Assembly: GCA_028719885.1 (NCBI GenBank) | Contig: JAQYLT010000015.1 | Coordinates: 1 to 48,314, forward strand | Reading direction: 5' to 3' | DNA from: Bacillota bacterium | GTDB lineage: Bacteria; Bacillota; Clostridia; Oscillospirales; Oscillospiraceae | DNA: 48,314 bases | Part shown: positions 1 through 6,269 of the stretch, piece by piece | Layout of the letters: the number at the start of each line of letters is the position of its first letter | How positions within the stretch are numbered: the first letter of the stretch is position 1 | The notes under the pieces: generated by a model | Databases searched by the model: none | What the model saw: only the letters and a program-made list of their open reading frames with translations | What the model was told of the DNA's origin: nothing | Position numbers and translations under genes: made by a program

Positions 1-113
1 CCGCTCAATTTGTCGGCAAATTCTTTTTCAATACGTTTATCCTCTAACAAAGAACGTTGCCGGGCAAGATTCTGATCTATGCTTGAAACTCTTATATAAC
101 TGATATTAGCCAT
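1..113 (-). CDS. Small serine recombinase (resolvase/invertase), N-terminal part only
   Basis: The gene starts at 113 on the minus strand and runs off the left edge, so only about 37 residues are visible. They read MANISYIRVSSIDQNLARQ and continue to a DKLSG segment. The YxRVSSxDQ block carries the catalytic serine region of the resolvase/invertase family, and DKLSG matches the EKISG-like segment usual about 20 residues later in that family. An upstream GGAG (minus strand, near 120-123) sits 6-7 bases before the ATG. Such enzymes cut and rejoin DNA at short sites in transposons, plasmids and invertible segments. Together with the AT-rich surroundings it marks the left part of the window as mobile DNA. 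Which class (Tn3 resolvase, Pin-like invertase, IS607-like) cannot be told from this fragment. Confidence 0.85.
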   Translation of the reverse strand, partial: MANISYIRVSSIDQNLARQRSLLEDKRIEKEFADKLS

Positions 114-169
114 GATATGCTCCAATCCAAAAAAGATTCATAAATATTTTTGAACATCCATATAAGTGA

Positions 170-198
170 ATTATAACATTTATGGATATTGGAAACAA
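170..198 (-). promoter_or_regulatory. Promoter for the serine recombinase
   Basis: On the minus strand TTGTTT (198-193) and TATAAT (175-170) are separated by 17 bases and lie about 57 bases upstream of the recombinase ATG at 113. Confidence 0.5.
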
Positions 199-245
199 CT
201 ATCCAACAAGGTATACCTTTCGGGAAAGATTATGTTGAAAATTTT

Positions 246-274
246 TTGACACTAATTTTTGCCTGTGCTAAACT
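246..274 (+). promoter_or_regulatory. Promoter for the small gene at 327
   Basis: TTGACA (246-251) and TAAACT (269-274) are separated by 17 bases. Transcription would begin near 281, only 4 bases before an in-frame ATG at 285. This favours the internal start at 327. Confidence 0.55.
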
Positions 275-326
275 TTAAGCAAAAATGAACGCGCATAGTA
301 TTGTTAATGAATTGAGGTATTTGATT

Positions 327-608
327 ATGACTAGTACGTTAAATACTGCTTTTTTAAGCAACAAGGGCGAATATACTTTTTTTAGGTTTCGCGATAGAGT
401 AATAACTTTTTTGACCGGAAACCGATTAGAAAAGTATACAGAAGTATTAGAATGGGATAATGGCTATATAGTTGTACTTTGCAAAAATAAGAATGAAGAT
501 AAGTTAGAAGAAGATTATATAGATTTACTGCCGATTTTAGATAATCTTTATATTGAACCAGGGGAGTTTCTTGCCTCAATCAAGAAGTTTGAGATTAGTT
601 ATGATTGA
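327..608 (+). CDS. Hypothetical protein, 93 aa
   Basis: Small, AT-rich gene whose product I do not recognise. The ATG at 327 is chosen because TGAGG lies 9 bases upstream, whereas the in-frame ATG at 285 lacks a ribosome binding site and almost coincides with the predicted transcription start. The protein is soluble and acidic at its end, with an N-terminal KGEYTFFRFRDRVITFLTG segment (strand-rich by eye) and an acidic middle (NKNEDKLEEDYIDLL). It has its own promoter and a strong terminator, so it is a single-gene unit in the accessory island. No signal peptide or membrane segment is visible. A small accessory protein of a mobile element is possible, but nothing in the sequence shows a function. 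Confidence 0.6.
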   Translation: MTSTLNTAFLSNKGEYTFFRFRDRVITFLTGNRLEKYTEVLEWDNGYIVVLCKNKNEDKLEEDYIDLLPILDNLYIEPGEFLASIKKFEISYD

Positions 609-641
609 TGCCAAAATTTAAGTGTTTGTACTAATGTATTA

Positions 642-687
642 AAAAACCAGTGAGGATGTACCTAACGGTAAATACTCACTGGTTTTT
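642..687 (+). terminator. Rho-independent terminator
   Basis: Perfect 13-bp inverted repeat, AAAAACCAGTGAG (642-654) and CTCACTGGTTTTT (675-687), ending in a T run. It lies 34 bases after the stop of the gene at 327-608. Confidence 0.85.
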
Positions 688-742
688 CTGATTTTTCTCC
701 ATCAAAAAAGTAATTTTACTTATACCGTTTGAGAGAACCAAT

Positions 743-788
743 CCATATATTTGTAGGGGGTGTATCACACGCCCTTACAAATATATGG
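743..788. repeat. Long perfect hairpin with a GTAGGGG core
   Basis: Thirteen perfect base pairs, CCATATATTTGTA (743-755) with TACAAATATATGG (776-788), enclose GGGGGTGT-ATC-ACACGCCC, which folds further. It has no T run, so it does not look like a terminator. The 5' side contains GTAGGGG as in the GTAGGG hairpin repeats of the GC-rich part of the window. Confidence 0.6.
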
Positions 789-852
789 AGAATATAAAGA
801 GATGTAATTACAATAATATTACATTAATTATTATTTATTATAAGGAGAAAAA

Positions 853-1221
853 ATGAAAAAACAAAACCAAACCAAATTGGATAGCCTGTCCTTTCAGTTG
901 TATATCTGCCTTGATAACAGCAATGTAGCTGAGGCTATCTACCGCACCAAATTGGCAGCAACTACCGTCAGCAATAAGGATACTATGATTGAGATGTGCG
1001 AAGTACACTATACCGCAGATGATTGCATTTTAGAGGTAGATTTATCCTGCGTTAGCAGCATTAGTGATCAGACCTGTTATGATTGTATCCACCAACTGTA
1101 TCATATGCTTCGCCAGTGGATTCCTGACGCAGTAGATTACTCTTTGTTGCATAACAATCGCAGCATTAAGTATATGCATCAAATCTGGGATGATAAGCAC
1201 AACGATAATCAGACTAACTAA
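853..1221 (+). CDS. Hypothetical protein, 122 aa
   Basis: The ATG at 853 follows AAGGAG (842-847) at normal spacing. The product is a soluble, mildly acidic protein with five cysteines in the middle (MCEVHY, DDCILEV, DLSCVSS, TCYDCIHQ) and a hydrophilic tail ending in HNDNQTN. I recognise no family. The spacing of the cysteines (C-x2-C once) does not make a convincing zinc motif. It stands alone between the hairpin at 743-788 and a bidirectional terminator at 1243-1282. Codon use is AT-rich like the rest of the island, consistent with accessory DNA. Confidence 0.6.
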   Translation: MKKQNQTKLDSLSFQLYICLDNSNVAEAIYRTKLAATTVSNKDTMIEMCEVHYTADDCILEVDLSCVSSISDQTCYDCIHQLYHMLRQWIPDAVDYSLLHNNRSIKYMHQIWDDKHNDNQTN

Positions 1222-1242
1222 TATTTTGGGCCCATGAAAAAG

Positions 1243-1282
1243 AATAAAGCCACAGACTATAGCAGCTCTGTGGCTTTATTTT
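1243..1282. terminator. Bidirectional terminator
   Basis: AATAAAGCCACAGA (1243-1256) pairs with TCTGTGGCTTTATT (1267-1280). A/T-rich ends on both sides let it serve the plus-strand gene ending at 1221 and the minus-strand gene ending at 1291. Confidence 0.85.
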
Positions 1283-1290
1283 ATGCAAGT

Positions 1291-1458
1291 TTACTCAAAA
1301 AGAATTTGTTTAATTTTAGCCAGGATTCGACTAAAACTAAATTTTTTAGTTTTGTCAGTGCTAGAAATTGAGTTTGATTGCCTTAGGCTTTCGGCTTGCG
1401 CCATACTCGCATCAAGTTTTGCTAGATATGCAGCATTACGTTCTTCTTTTGTTGACAT
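1291..1458 (-). CDS. Small hypothetical protein, 55 aa
   Basis: The start MSTKEERNAAYLAKLDASMA at 1458 is preceded by GGAGG about 9 bases upstream. An upstream in-frame ATG at 1473 overlaps that ribosome binding site and is rejected. The product is charged and probably helical in its first half (EERNAAYLAKLDASMAQAESLRQ), with a basic C-terminal part (KTKKFSFSRILAKIKQILFE). No domain is recognised. The gene reads towards the shared terminator at 1243-1282 and follows the terminator of the next minus-strand gene, so it is transcribed separately or by read-through. Confidence 0.5.
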   Translation of the reverse strand: MSTKEERNAAYLAKLDASMAQAESLRQSNSISSTDKTKKFSFSRILAKIKQILFE

Positions 1459-1539
1459 GTTATTATCCTCCATATCTTTGCGTATATTATAACATACATT
1501 GTTGAAATGATTAACAGGATAAATCATATGCGACGCAAC

Positions 1540-1587
1540 AAAACAGACGCTCTACGGGCTTGTTGAGCCGCGTAGAGCGTCTGTTTT
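1540..1587 (-). terminator. Rho-independent terminator
   Basis: A 17-bp perfect stem, 1540-1556 with 1570-1586, contains CAGACGCTCTACG and its complement and is flanked by A/T runs. It overlaps the TAA stop of the gene at 1586-2002. Confidence 0.85.
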
Positions 1588-2002
1588 ATACGTCATGGAT
1601 TTCTATGATTATTTTTAAAGATGGAGTTCCAGTGCGCTCATAACAACTTGCTGATTTGAAGAACTTTAACTTGTAAAGGTGCTTCTGCTTTGTTGGCTGA
1701 TACCCAAATGGTTCTAGAACAGCTTTCTGAAGCAGGCCTATGCACTGCCTTGTTTTTTCATTAGCAAGATCGATAGTACAAGTTGGAGGTTTACAAAACT
1801 TTTCAATATCCTTTGCGCAAGCTGAAAGCGCAGGTTTTTTTTCTTCGCATTTACATATTGCAGCGATGATTGAATCATCACGATTAAGAATATCGAAAAT
1901 GGCCTCAAAATCTGGGTTAGAAGAAAGAGCTTTTGGAATTTTATATTTTTTACAAGCAGTAGCAAAATTAGCTTTGCGAGAAATTGTGTAAGAACTTGGC
2001 AT
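1586..2002 (-). CDS. Hypothetical protein, 138 aa
   Basis: The start MPSSYTISRKANFATACKKY at 2002 has AGGAG 8 bases upstream. A GTG at 2011 is in frame but abuts the ribosome binding site. The protein is basic, with cysteines scattered through it (ICKCEEKKPALSACAKDIEKFCKPPTC) and a strand-rich end (LYKLKFFKSASCYERTGTPSLKIIIEIHDV). I do not recognise the family. The gene has one of the best promoters in the window (TTGACA-17-TATAAT at 2059-2087) and a strong terminator, so it should be expressed alone and well. That would suit a defence or maintenance gene of a mobile element, but this is only inference. Confidence 0.6.
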   Translation of the reverse strand: MPSSYTISRKANFATACKKYKIPKALSSNPDFEAIFDILNRDDSIIAAICKCEEKKPALSACAKDIEKFCKPPTCTIDLANEKTRQCIGLLQKAVLEPFGYQPTKQKHLYKLKFFKSASCYERTGTPSLKIIIEIHDV

Positions 2003-2058
2003 ATGAATCACTCCTTTTTTAATACGGTTAACATGCGTTTTCGCTTGTTCATGGCATT

Positions 2059-2087
2059 ATTATACGATATGTTGTTTCGCATGTCAA
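2059..2087 (-). promoter_or_regulatory. Consensus promoter for the gene at 1586-2002
   Basis: On the minus strand a perfect TTGACA (2087-2082) and a perfect TATAAT (2064-2059) are separated by 17 bases and lie about 57 bases upstream of the ATG at 2002. Confidence 0.75.
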
Positions 2088-2124
2088 TGGAGGCTTGAAA
2101 ATTTTTTGAGAGAGGAGGAATCCG

Positions 2125-2262
2125 ATGAAGAAGTTTTGGAAGTGGAAAAATCAAACCAATCCGGAGGAATATCTGGAAAGCCAATCATTGTCTACCTGGT
2201 ATACCTTTTTGAATATAGATAAAGATAAAAGCATTAATAAGGTGAATTATAATAATCAATGA
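2125..2262 (+). CDS. Small protein, 45 aa, with an N-terminal MKKFWKW motif
   Basis: GAGGAGG (2112-2118) precedes the ATG at 2125. The product begins MKKFWKWKNQTNPEEYLESQ, continues with SLSTWYTFLN, and stops after a lysine/asparagine-rich tail. MKKFWxW is a common opening of phage-type ClpP head-maturation proteases in Firmicutes, where an ETWF segment follows. The STWYTF segment here could be a degenerate remnant of that. The gene is far too short for a protease and has no catalytic serine region, so it is either an unrelated small protein or the leftover 5' end of a deleted gene. It lies just ahead of the DUF5348 gene, 19 bases away, probably in the same transcript. Confidence 0.45.
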   Translation: MKKFWKWKNQTNPEEYLESQSLSTWYTFLNIDKDKSINKVNYNNQ

Positions 2263-2281
2263 AGAAAGGATTTGATAAGCT

Positions 2282-2518
2282 ATGAAAATTAAAATAGGCT
2301 ATGACAGAGAAATTGATAGGTATGTGATTTATGATAATTTAGGCAATACAAGGGAGTTACACTGCGGGAGTTGCCTGGAAATATGCATTGGTAATTGTTG
2401 GATTGATACTTCTATAGAAATGCGTTGGTGCGCTGGTAAGGGTGAGTGGTATCTGACTACAGCAGGATTGAACATTGAACAGATAGCACATGATGGTTGC
2501 ACAGCAAAAATTGAGTAG
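2282..2518 (+). CDS. DUF5348 family protein, 78 aa
   Basis: The start at 2282 is preceded by GAAAGGA (2264-2270). The sequence shows the features I know from DUF5348: an N-terminal strand with a DRYVIYD segment, then LHCGSCLEICIGNCW, an IEMRW segment, and WYLTTAGL near the end. The family consists of about 70-80 residue proteins found mainly on plasmids, conjugative elements and other mobile DNA of Firmicutes. Its function is unknown, and no catalytic residues are apparent. It follows the 45-residue gene closely. Its presence supports reading 1-3.9 kb as a mobile element. The family assignment rests on remembered motif patterns only. Confidence 0.7.
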   Translation: MKIKIGYDREIDRYVIYDNLGNTRELHCGSCLEICIGNCWIDTSIEMRWCAGKGEWYLTTAGLNIEQIAHDGCTAKIE

Positions 2519-2719
2519 AGTGTCGTAATTAAAGGAATAAATTTTTTCGGGTAGCTAAAGCCACCCTGCAAAAATTTACGCTATCGCGAGCAGCGAAGGT
2601 CGGCATCACATAATCATAAATATTAGAATGCGTGTCGCTATCGCTCCAACCCCCAAGCCCCCTAAAGGGGGATGTCCACTCAAGGAAGAATGAAAATGCT
2701 TTTATCGTTATTTTAACGA

Positions 2720-2760
2720 AAATGGGGCCCCACCCACGCCGGTGGGCACCCCATTTCTTT
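2720..2760. terminator. Hairpin terminator in the gap after the DUF5348 gene
   Basis: AAATGGGGCCCCACC pairs with GGTGGGCACCCCATTT around the loop CACGCC, and TTCTTT follows. The rest of the gap 2519-2970 holds no gene that I can support. Confidence 0.6.
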
Positions 2761-2970
2761 AAGGATGAAATTTTATTGAAGGAAGGTTAGCTGCTTTCGA
2801 AAAAAATGATTAAGCGAAGAGTAATTCAATGTACCGTTCTTGTACTACTTTTTTGGGAATTTTATTTAATTTTAATTCAATGAGATGTATTAAGCAACAC
2901 ATATGGTATCAAGATTAAAGCACATGATACTATATATTGTATATAACAGCAATTAACAAATAGTGCAAAA

Positions 2971-3016
2971 GTTCGTAATCAGTAGGTCGCAGGTTCAAAT
3001 CCCGTCAGTAGCTCCA
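2971..3016 (+). pseudogene. 3' fragment of tRNA-Thr(CGT), probable attachment site
   Basis: The segment reads as the 3' half of a tRNA: anticodon loop TTCGTAA (anticodon CGT, threonine), a variable region, a T arm with the loop TTCAAAT, an acceptor strand CAGTAGC and TCCA. No matching 5' half (it would contain GCTACTG and a D arm) lies upstream, where the DNA is AT-rich. One pair in the T stem is mismatched. A tRNA 3' end without its 5' part is the usual signature of a site where an integrase-carrying element entered a tRNA gene. A terminator follows at 3028-3061. Confidence 0.65.
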
Positions 3017-3027
3017 TTAAAAAATCA

Positions 3028-3061
3028 AGCACCCATGCGGGTTTCGCATGGGTGCTGTTTT
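3028..3061 (+). terminator. Terminator behind the tRNA fragment
   Basis: A 12-bp perfect stem, AGCACCCATGCG (3028-3039) with CGCATGGGTGCT (3045-3056), is followed by GTTTTTG. Its position 12 bases after the tRNA 3' end is typical of an original tRNA gene terminator. Confidence 0.8.
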
Positions 3062-3093
3062 TGTGTAAAGCTAGTACCGCAAGCAGCAAAAAA

Positions 3094-3154
3094 GGCCCTG
3101 CTTGGGCAGAGTCAACACGGCTACGATTGCCGCTAGAACTGCTCAAGCAGAGCC
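3094..3154. other. Structured non-coding segment
   Basis: GGCCCTGCTTGGGCAG (3094-3109) can pair with CTGCTCAAGCAGAGCC (3139-3154) over 16 positions with one mismatch and one G-T pair. An inner CGGC/GCCG stem (3118-3121, 3129-3132) sits in the loop, and a separate perfect 7-bp hairpin follows at 3181-3200. No open reading frame with a ribosome binding site covers the region. It may be a transposon end, a recombination site or a small RNA. The rest of 3062-3380 holds nothing else clear apart from an extended -10 site at 3295. Confidence 0.4.
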
Positions 3155-3294
3155 TTAATCTTGAGAAAAGTATAACACATGAATTGCCGAAAAGCAATTC
3201 TAAGTTATCCGCTTGCTCCGGACTGTGTGCCGAAGTTTCTTCTTATGGAATAATCAAAAACAAAATAAAAATATTAGCAAAAATATGCTGAATA

Positions 3295-3358
3295 TGATAT
3301 AATGATTTTGGTAGATGTCATAACATTTTCCGTGAACATTCCACCTTAATGTTTTTTT
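3295..3358 (+). promoter_or_regulatory. Extended -10 promoter with a terminator-like hairpin about 50 bases downstream
   Basis: TGATATAAT (3295-3303) is an extended -10 element, but no good -35 is present. AACATT (3335-3340) pairs with AATGTT (3348-3353), and a run of T follows to 3358. If used, it would give only a roughly 50-base RNA. Confidence 0.3.
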
Positions 3359-3385
3359 GTTTAACGTTTACCACCTTTTTTCAGC

Positions 3386-3416
3386 AAAACCCCACGGCGA
3401 AAGCTGTGGGGTTTTT
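3386..3416. terminator. Bidirectional terminator
   Basis: AAAACCCCAC and GTGGGGTTTT form a stem around GGCGAAAGCT, with A and T runs on either side. It lies 13 bases beyond the stop of the minus-strand gene at 3429-3809. Confidence 0.75.
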
Positions 3417-3428
3417 GTGTCGTGCGAG

Positions 3429-3809
3429 TTAATCTCTGGGGTTTTCGTTCTCCCATTTATGGACAGCATCCTTGAACGCCATTACGCTGATGATTTTGGC
3501 TACACTTTCGCCTTTTCTGAAGCCTTTGCCACGTCCGCCGTAAAGATTGATAACTTTGTACAACTCCTCGGCAAAAGGTTTTACGGTAGCCTCGATGATA
3601 GCATCGGTCTGTTGTTCTCTTTCAGCCTCAAGCATTTTAGCCTTGGATTTTTCGCCTCCGCGCAATTCGGCAATGAAATTCTTTACCGCGATACGCTCGG
3701 TATCAGTCAGCTTAAAGGATGTTACCCTTGCTCCAGCGGGGAGCTCTCTTTTACGGCCTGCACCCTCTCTGGCACCGCCGGCTTTGATAGAATTTTTAAC
3801 ATTTTCCAT
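3429..3809 (-). CDS. GAREGAGRK-motif protein, 126 aa, mobile-element type
   Basis: The ATG at 3809 is preceded by a perfect AAGGAGG at good spacing. The product begins MENVKNSIKAGGAREGAGRK, followed by a basic segment, an extended SFKLTDTERIAVKNFIAELRGG region, a long helical middle (KAKMLEAEREQQTDAIIEATVKP) and a GGRGKGFRKGES segment. The GAREGAGRK opening recurs at the N terminus of many phage, plasmid and conjugative-element proteins, including small terminase-like and DNA-binding proteins. The SFKLTDTER part is compatible with a ribbon-helix-helix or similar DNA-binding unit. The exact role is unknown. It is the last gene of the AT-rich island before the GC-rich chromosome begins. Confidence 0.6.
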   Translation of the reverse strand: MENVKNSIKAGGAREGAGRKRELPAGARVTSFKLTDTERIAVKNFIAELRGGEKSKAKMLEAEREQQTDAIIEATVKPFAEELYKVINLYGGRGKGFRKGESVAKIISVMAFKDAVHKWENENPRD

Positions 3810-3865
3810 AACAAATACCTCCTTGTCTTACAAACGGTAATAATGAATTTGAAATTTCTATAATT

Positions 3866-3894
3866 ATAATACTACGCTCGAGAAAATATGTCAA
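3866..3894 (-). promoter_or_regulatory. Promoter for the gene at 3429-3809
   Basis: On the minus strand TTGACA (3894-3889) and TATTAT (3871-3866) are separated by 17 bases, about 57 bases upstream of the ATG. Confidence 0.6.
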
Positions 3895-3995
3895 CTATAA
3901 AATGAGAAAAATATGATAAGGTAATACTAAAAGAGCGACTTGCTTTTGTAATTGTCTATGTGAAGCTATATTCTCATAGTAGCAGTCAGTCTGCA

Positions 3996-4026
3996 ATAAA
4001 AAAGCCGTTGGTCAAACCAACGGCTT
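3996..4026 (-). terminator. tRNA-Ala terminator
   Basis: AAGCCGTTGG (4002-4011) and CCAACGGCTT (4017-4026) form a perfect 10-bp stem. On the minus strand it is followed by a run of T, 9 bases after the tRNA 3' end. Confidence 0.85.
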
Positions 4027-4035
4027 AGTAAATTC

Positions 4036-4111
<76 letters not shown>

Positions 4112-4152
4112 ATAGGATTTATTGAATTGGTTGCTGTCGAATCAGCTTCTGT

Positions 4153-4180
4153 ATTATAACACAGATGGCGGAAATGTCAA
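4153..4180 (-). promoter_or_regulatory. Promoter for tRNA-Ala
   Basis: On the minus strand a perfect TTGACA (4180-4175) and a perfect TATAAT (4158-4153) are separated by 16 bases. The tRNA begins about 42 bases downstream. Confidence 0.8.
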
Positions 4181-4277
4181 GAAATTTTTTGAAATTTTGA
4201 AAAAAATTTTGCGGGGCATTTTTTGCAGCATTCGGGCGGTTTTTTGAAAAAGAGCGCTTCCTTTTTTCGGCGGTTGC

Positions 4278-4286
4278 TGGTATAAT
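4278..4286 (+). promoter_or_regulatory. Extended -10 promoter for galactokinase
   Basis: TGGTATAAT (4278-4286) is an extended -10 element. The -35 region (TTCCTT at about 4258) is poor. Its last bases overlap the in-frame ATG at 4285, which therefore cannot be the galactokinase start. Confidence 0.6.
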
Positions 4287-4314
4287 GAAAAAAAGAATTT
4301 TGGGAGGGCTTTTT

Positions 4315-5532
4315 ATGGCTGCACCGGTATTATATCTTTCATCTCAACAGAAAAACATCCTGGATGCCGGATTCCGGGAAACCTTTGGCACCGCGCCCCA
4401 GCGGTACTTTTCCGCGCCGGGGCGGACGGAGATCGGCGGCAACCACACCGATCATCAGCGGGGCCGGGTACTGGCAGCGGCGGTGAATCTGGACACCCTG
4501 GCGGCGGTACGCTTAAACGGCACCGGAACCATCCGGATTCTGTCCGAGGGATACCCCATGGCGGTGGTGGAGCTCAGCGAGCTGGAGCCCCGCAAAGAGG
4601 AAGTGAACACTACCCCTGCGTTGATCCGGGGAGTGGCGGCCCGGTTTTCCCAGCTGGGCTGCCGGGTAGAGGGCTTCGATGCCTACTGCCTGTCCACGGT
4701 GCTGCCCGGCTCCGGACTCAGCTCCTCGGCGGCCTATGAGGTGCTCATCGGCACCATCATCAACCATCTGTTCTTTGACGGACGGGTGAGCCAGGCGGAG
4801 GTCGCCCAAATTGGTCAGTACGCTGAGAATGTGTTCTTCGGCAAGCCCTGCGGATTGATGGACCAGACCGCCTCCGCCGTGGGCAATCTGGTGAGCATCA
4901 ATTTCTTTGACAAGGACAACCCGATCATCACCCCGGTGGACTTTGATTTCTCCGCCTGCGGCCACGCCCTGTGCATCATCGATACCCGGGCCAGCCACGC
5001 CGACCTGACGGATGAATACGCGGCCATCCCCCTGGAGATGAAAAAGGTCTGCGCCCATTTCGGCAAAGAGGTGCTCAGCCAGATCGATGAAGCGGATTTC
5101 TATGCTGCCATTCCGGCGCTGCGCTTAGAATGCGGCGACCGGGCGGTGATGCGCTGCATTCATTTTTATCAGGACAATGCCCGGGTGCCCCGCCAGGTGG
5201 CAGCCCTTCGGGAGGGGAATTTTGAGGAATTCCTCCGGCTGATTTCCGAGAGCGGCCGGTCCAGCTGGATGTATTTGCAGAATGTGGTGCCCGCCGGGTA
5301 CAAGGAGCATCAGGATGTGGCGGTGAGCCTGGCGCTGTGCGAGCATTATCTCCAGGGCCGGGGCGCGTTCCGGGTTCACGGCGGCGGCTTCGCGGGCACG
5401 GTGCAGGCCTTTGTCCCCTTTGACCTGCTGGATGCTTTCCGCAGCGGAATGGATGCGGCCCTGGGCCAGGGAGCCTGCCATGTGCTCTCCATCCGTCCCC
5501 AGGGCGGCGTAGAGGCATTCCCGGAGGAATAA
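4315..5532 (+). CDS. galK: Galactokinase (GHMP kinase family), 405 aa
   Basis: Phosphorylates galactose with ATP to galactose-1-phosphate in the cytoplasm, the entry step of the Leloir pathway. The start at 4315 follows GGGAGGG (4302-4308); the ATG at 4285 lies inside the -10 box. Motifs: galactokinase signature GRTEIGGNHTDH (36-47), the GHMP ATP-binding loop PGSGLSSSAA (131-140), a CGLMDQ segment bearing the catalytic aspartate, and the C-terminal GHMP motif HGGGFAGT (355-362). The usual GEHTDY of the signature is GNHTDH here, a variation I know from clostridial galactokinase-like proteins, so a related sugar substrate is possible. No other gal gene is adjacent. The gene is a single unit with a strong terminator. 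Confidence 0.88.
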   Translation: MAAPVLYLSSQQKNILDAGFRETFGTAPQRYFSAPGRTEIGGNHTDHQRGRVLAAAVNLDTLAAVRLNGTGTIRILSEGYPMAVVELSELEPRKEEVNTTPALIRGVAARFSQLGCRVEGFDAYCLSTVLPGSGLSSSAAYEVLIGTIINHLFFDGRVSQAEVAQIGQYAENVFFGKPCGLMDQTASAVGNLVSINFFDKDNPIITPVDFDFSACGHALCIIDTRASHADLTDEYAAIPLEMKKVCAHFGKEVLSQIDEADFYAAIPALRLECGDRAVMRCIHFYQDNARVPRQVAALREGNFEEFLRLISESGRSSWMYLQNVVPAGYKEHQDVAVSLALCEHYLQGRGAFRVHGGGFAGTVQAFVPFDLLDAFRSGMDAALGQGACHVLSIRPQGGVEAFPEE

Positions 5533-5538
5533 GAGAAG

Positions 5539-5585
5539 CAGGAGGATACACACCGCCGATGGGCGGGTATCCTCCTGTTTTTTCA
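5539..5585 (+). terminator. Terminator of galK
   Basis: CAGGAGGATAC (5539-5549) pairs perfectly with GTATCCTCCTG (5567-5577), with a small GC hairpin in the loop and a T run after it. It lies between convergent genes. Confidence 0.85.
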
Positions 5586-6167
5586 TATCTTCATTTTGAA
5601 CAGCCCGTGGCGGTTGCAGTAGGCGTACAGGAAGCCGTGGCCCCGGAGCTGGAACCGGGCCTCCGCCGGACCCTCGGGGTAGAGCTTGACGAACTGCACC
5701 CGGTCAGAGCTGACAAAGGCCAGAAATGAGATGAAATGGGTCTTGGTCATGGGGTGGTCCAGGGTGACAAGGGTTTCGTCCTCCACCCGTTCCAGCCGGA
5801 TTTCGTGTTCTCCCTCTGCTGCCTCTGCATCCAGCGGCGGCAGGGTGATGCCGCAGCAGCTGATGACTGCGTCACCCATGGAGGTGAGCAGGTTGCCGCA
5901 GATGGGGCAAACGAAGAATTTGGACCGGAGCACGTTGCAGCTGGTGTTTCGGTTGACGATCTGCTCCCCGTTCATCAGCTCCATCACGGAGACCCCCAGG
6001 CTTTTGGCCAGAGGCTCCACCAGGGAGATGTCCGGCAGTCCTTTTCCCGTTTCCCATTTGGAAACCGCCTTGTCGCTGACCCCAATTTTTTCCGCCAGCT
6101 GGGCCTGGGTCAGCCTTCGTTCCTCCCGGAATCGCTTGATGGCCGGGCCGGTGATGTAGGAATTCAT
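5583..6167 (-). CDS. XRE-type HTH regulator fused to a desulfoferrodoxin/superoxide-reductase-like domain, 194 aa
   Basis: The start at 6167 has AGGAGGG at good spacing; an upstream in-frame start at 6242 has none. Residues 9-63 form an XRE helix-turn-helix (LTQAQLAEKIGVSDKAVSKWETGKGLPD). The second part resembles desulfoferrodoxin. A desulforedoxin-type Cys4 site is seen as C87-x2-C90 and C104-C105. The superoxide-reductase iron ligands are also present: H121 (EGEHEI), H138 and H144 (HPMTKTH), and C184/H187 (YCNRHGLFK). All expected metal ligands are thus in place. In the family the iron centre reduces superoxide or senses oxidants. The fusion suggests a redox-sensing repressor or an enzyme with DNA-binding control. 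Targets are unknown; self-regulation is likely because the gene stands alone. Confidence 0.85.
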   Translation of the reverse strand: MNSYITGPAIKRFREERRLTQAQLAEKIGVSDKAVSKWETGKGLPDISLVEPLAKSLGVSVMELMNGEQIVNRNTSCNVLRSKFFVCPICGNLLTSMGDAVISCCGITLPPLDAEAAEGEHEIRLERVEDETLVTLDHPMTKTHFISFLAFVSSDRVQFVKLYPEGPAEARFQLRGHGFLYAYCNRHGLFKMKI

Positions 6168-6193
6168 ATGATTCCCTCCTTTCCTTTGCTGTA

Positions 6194-6222
6194 AGCATAC
6201 CAGAGCAAACGGAATTTCGCAA
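6194..6222 (-). promoter_or_regulatory. Promoter for the HTH/superoxide-reductase-like gene
   Basis: On the minus strand TTGCGA (6222-6217) and TATGCT (6199-6194) are separated by 17 bases, ahead of the ATG at 6167. Confidence 0.5.
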
Positions 6223-6243
6223 CCTACGCTGGGTAGAGCCACG

Positions 6244-6269
6244 CAAAAACTGCCCCCACTGGGAGGCGG
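6244..6269 (-). terminator. Terminator of the rsmA-yjjG-radical SAM operon
   Basis: On the minus strand CGCCTCCC and GGGGGCA form a stem with a 3-base loop, followed by GTTTTTG, immediately after the stop at 6270. Confidence 0.6.

Noticed and set aside
2971..3016. Complete tRNA-Thr gene
   Set aside because: No D arm or 5' acceptor strand upstream; the T stem also has a mismatch.
4285..4314. Upstream ATG of galactokinase
   Set aside because: The codon overlaps the TATAAT box, so it cannot be in the transcript; GGGAGGG supports 4315.
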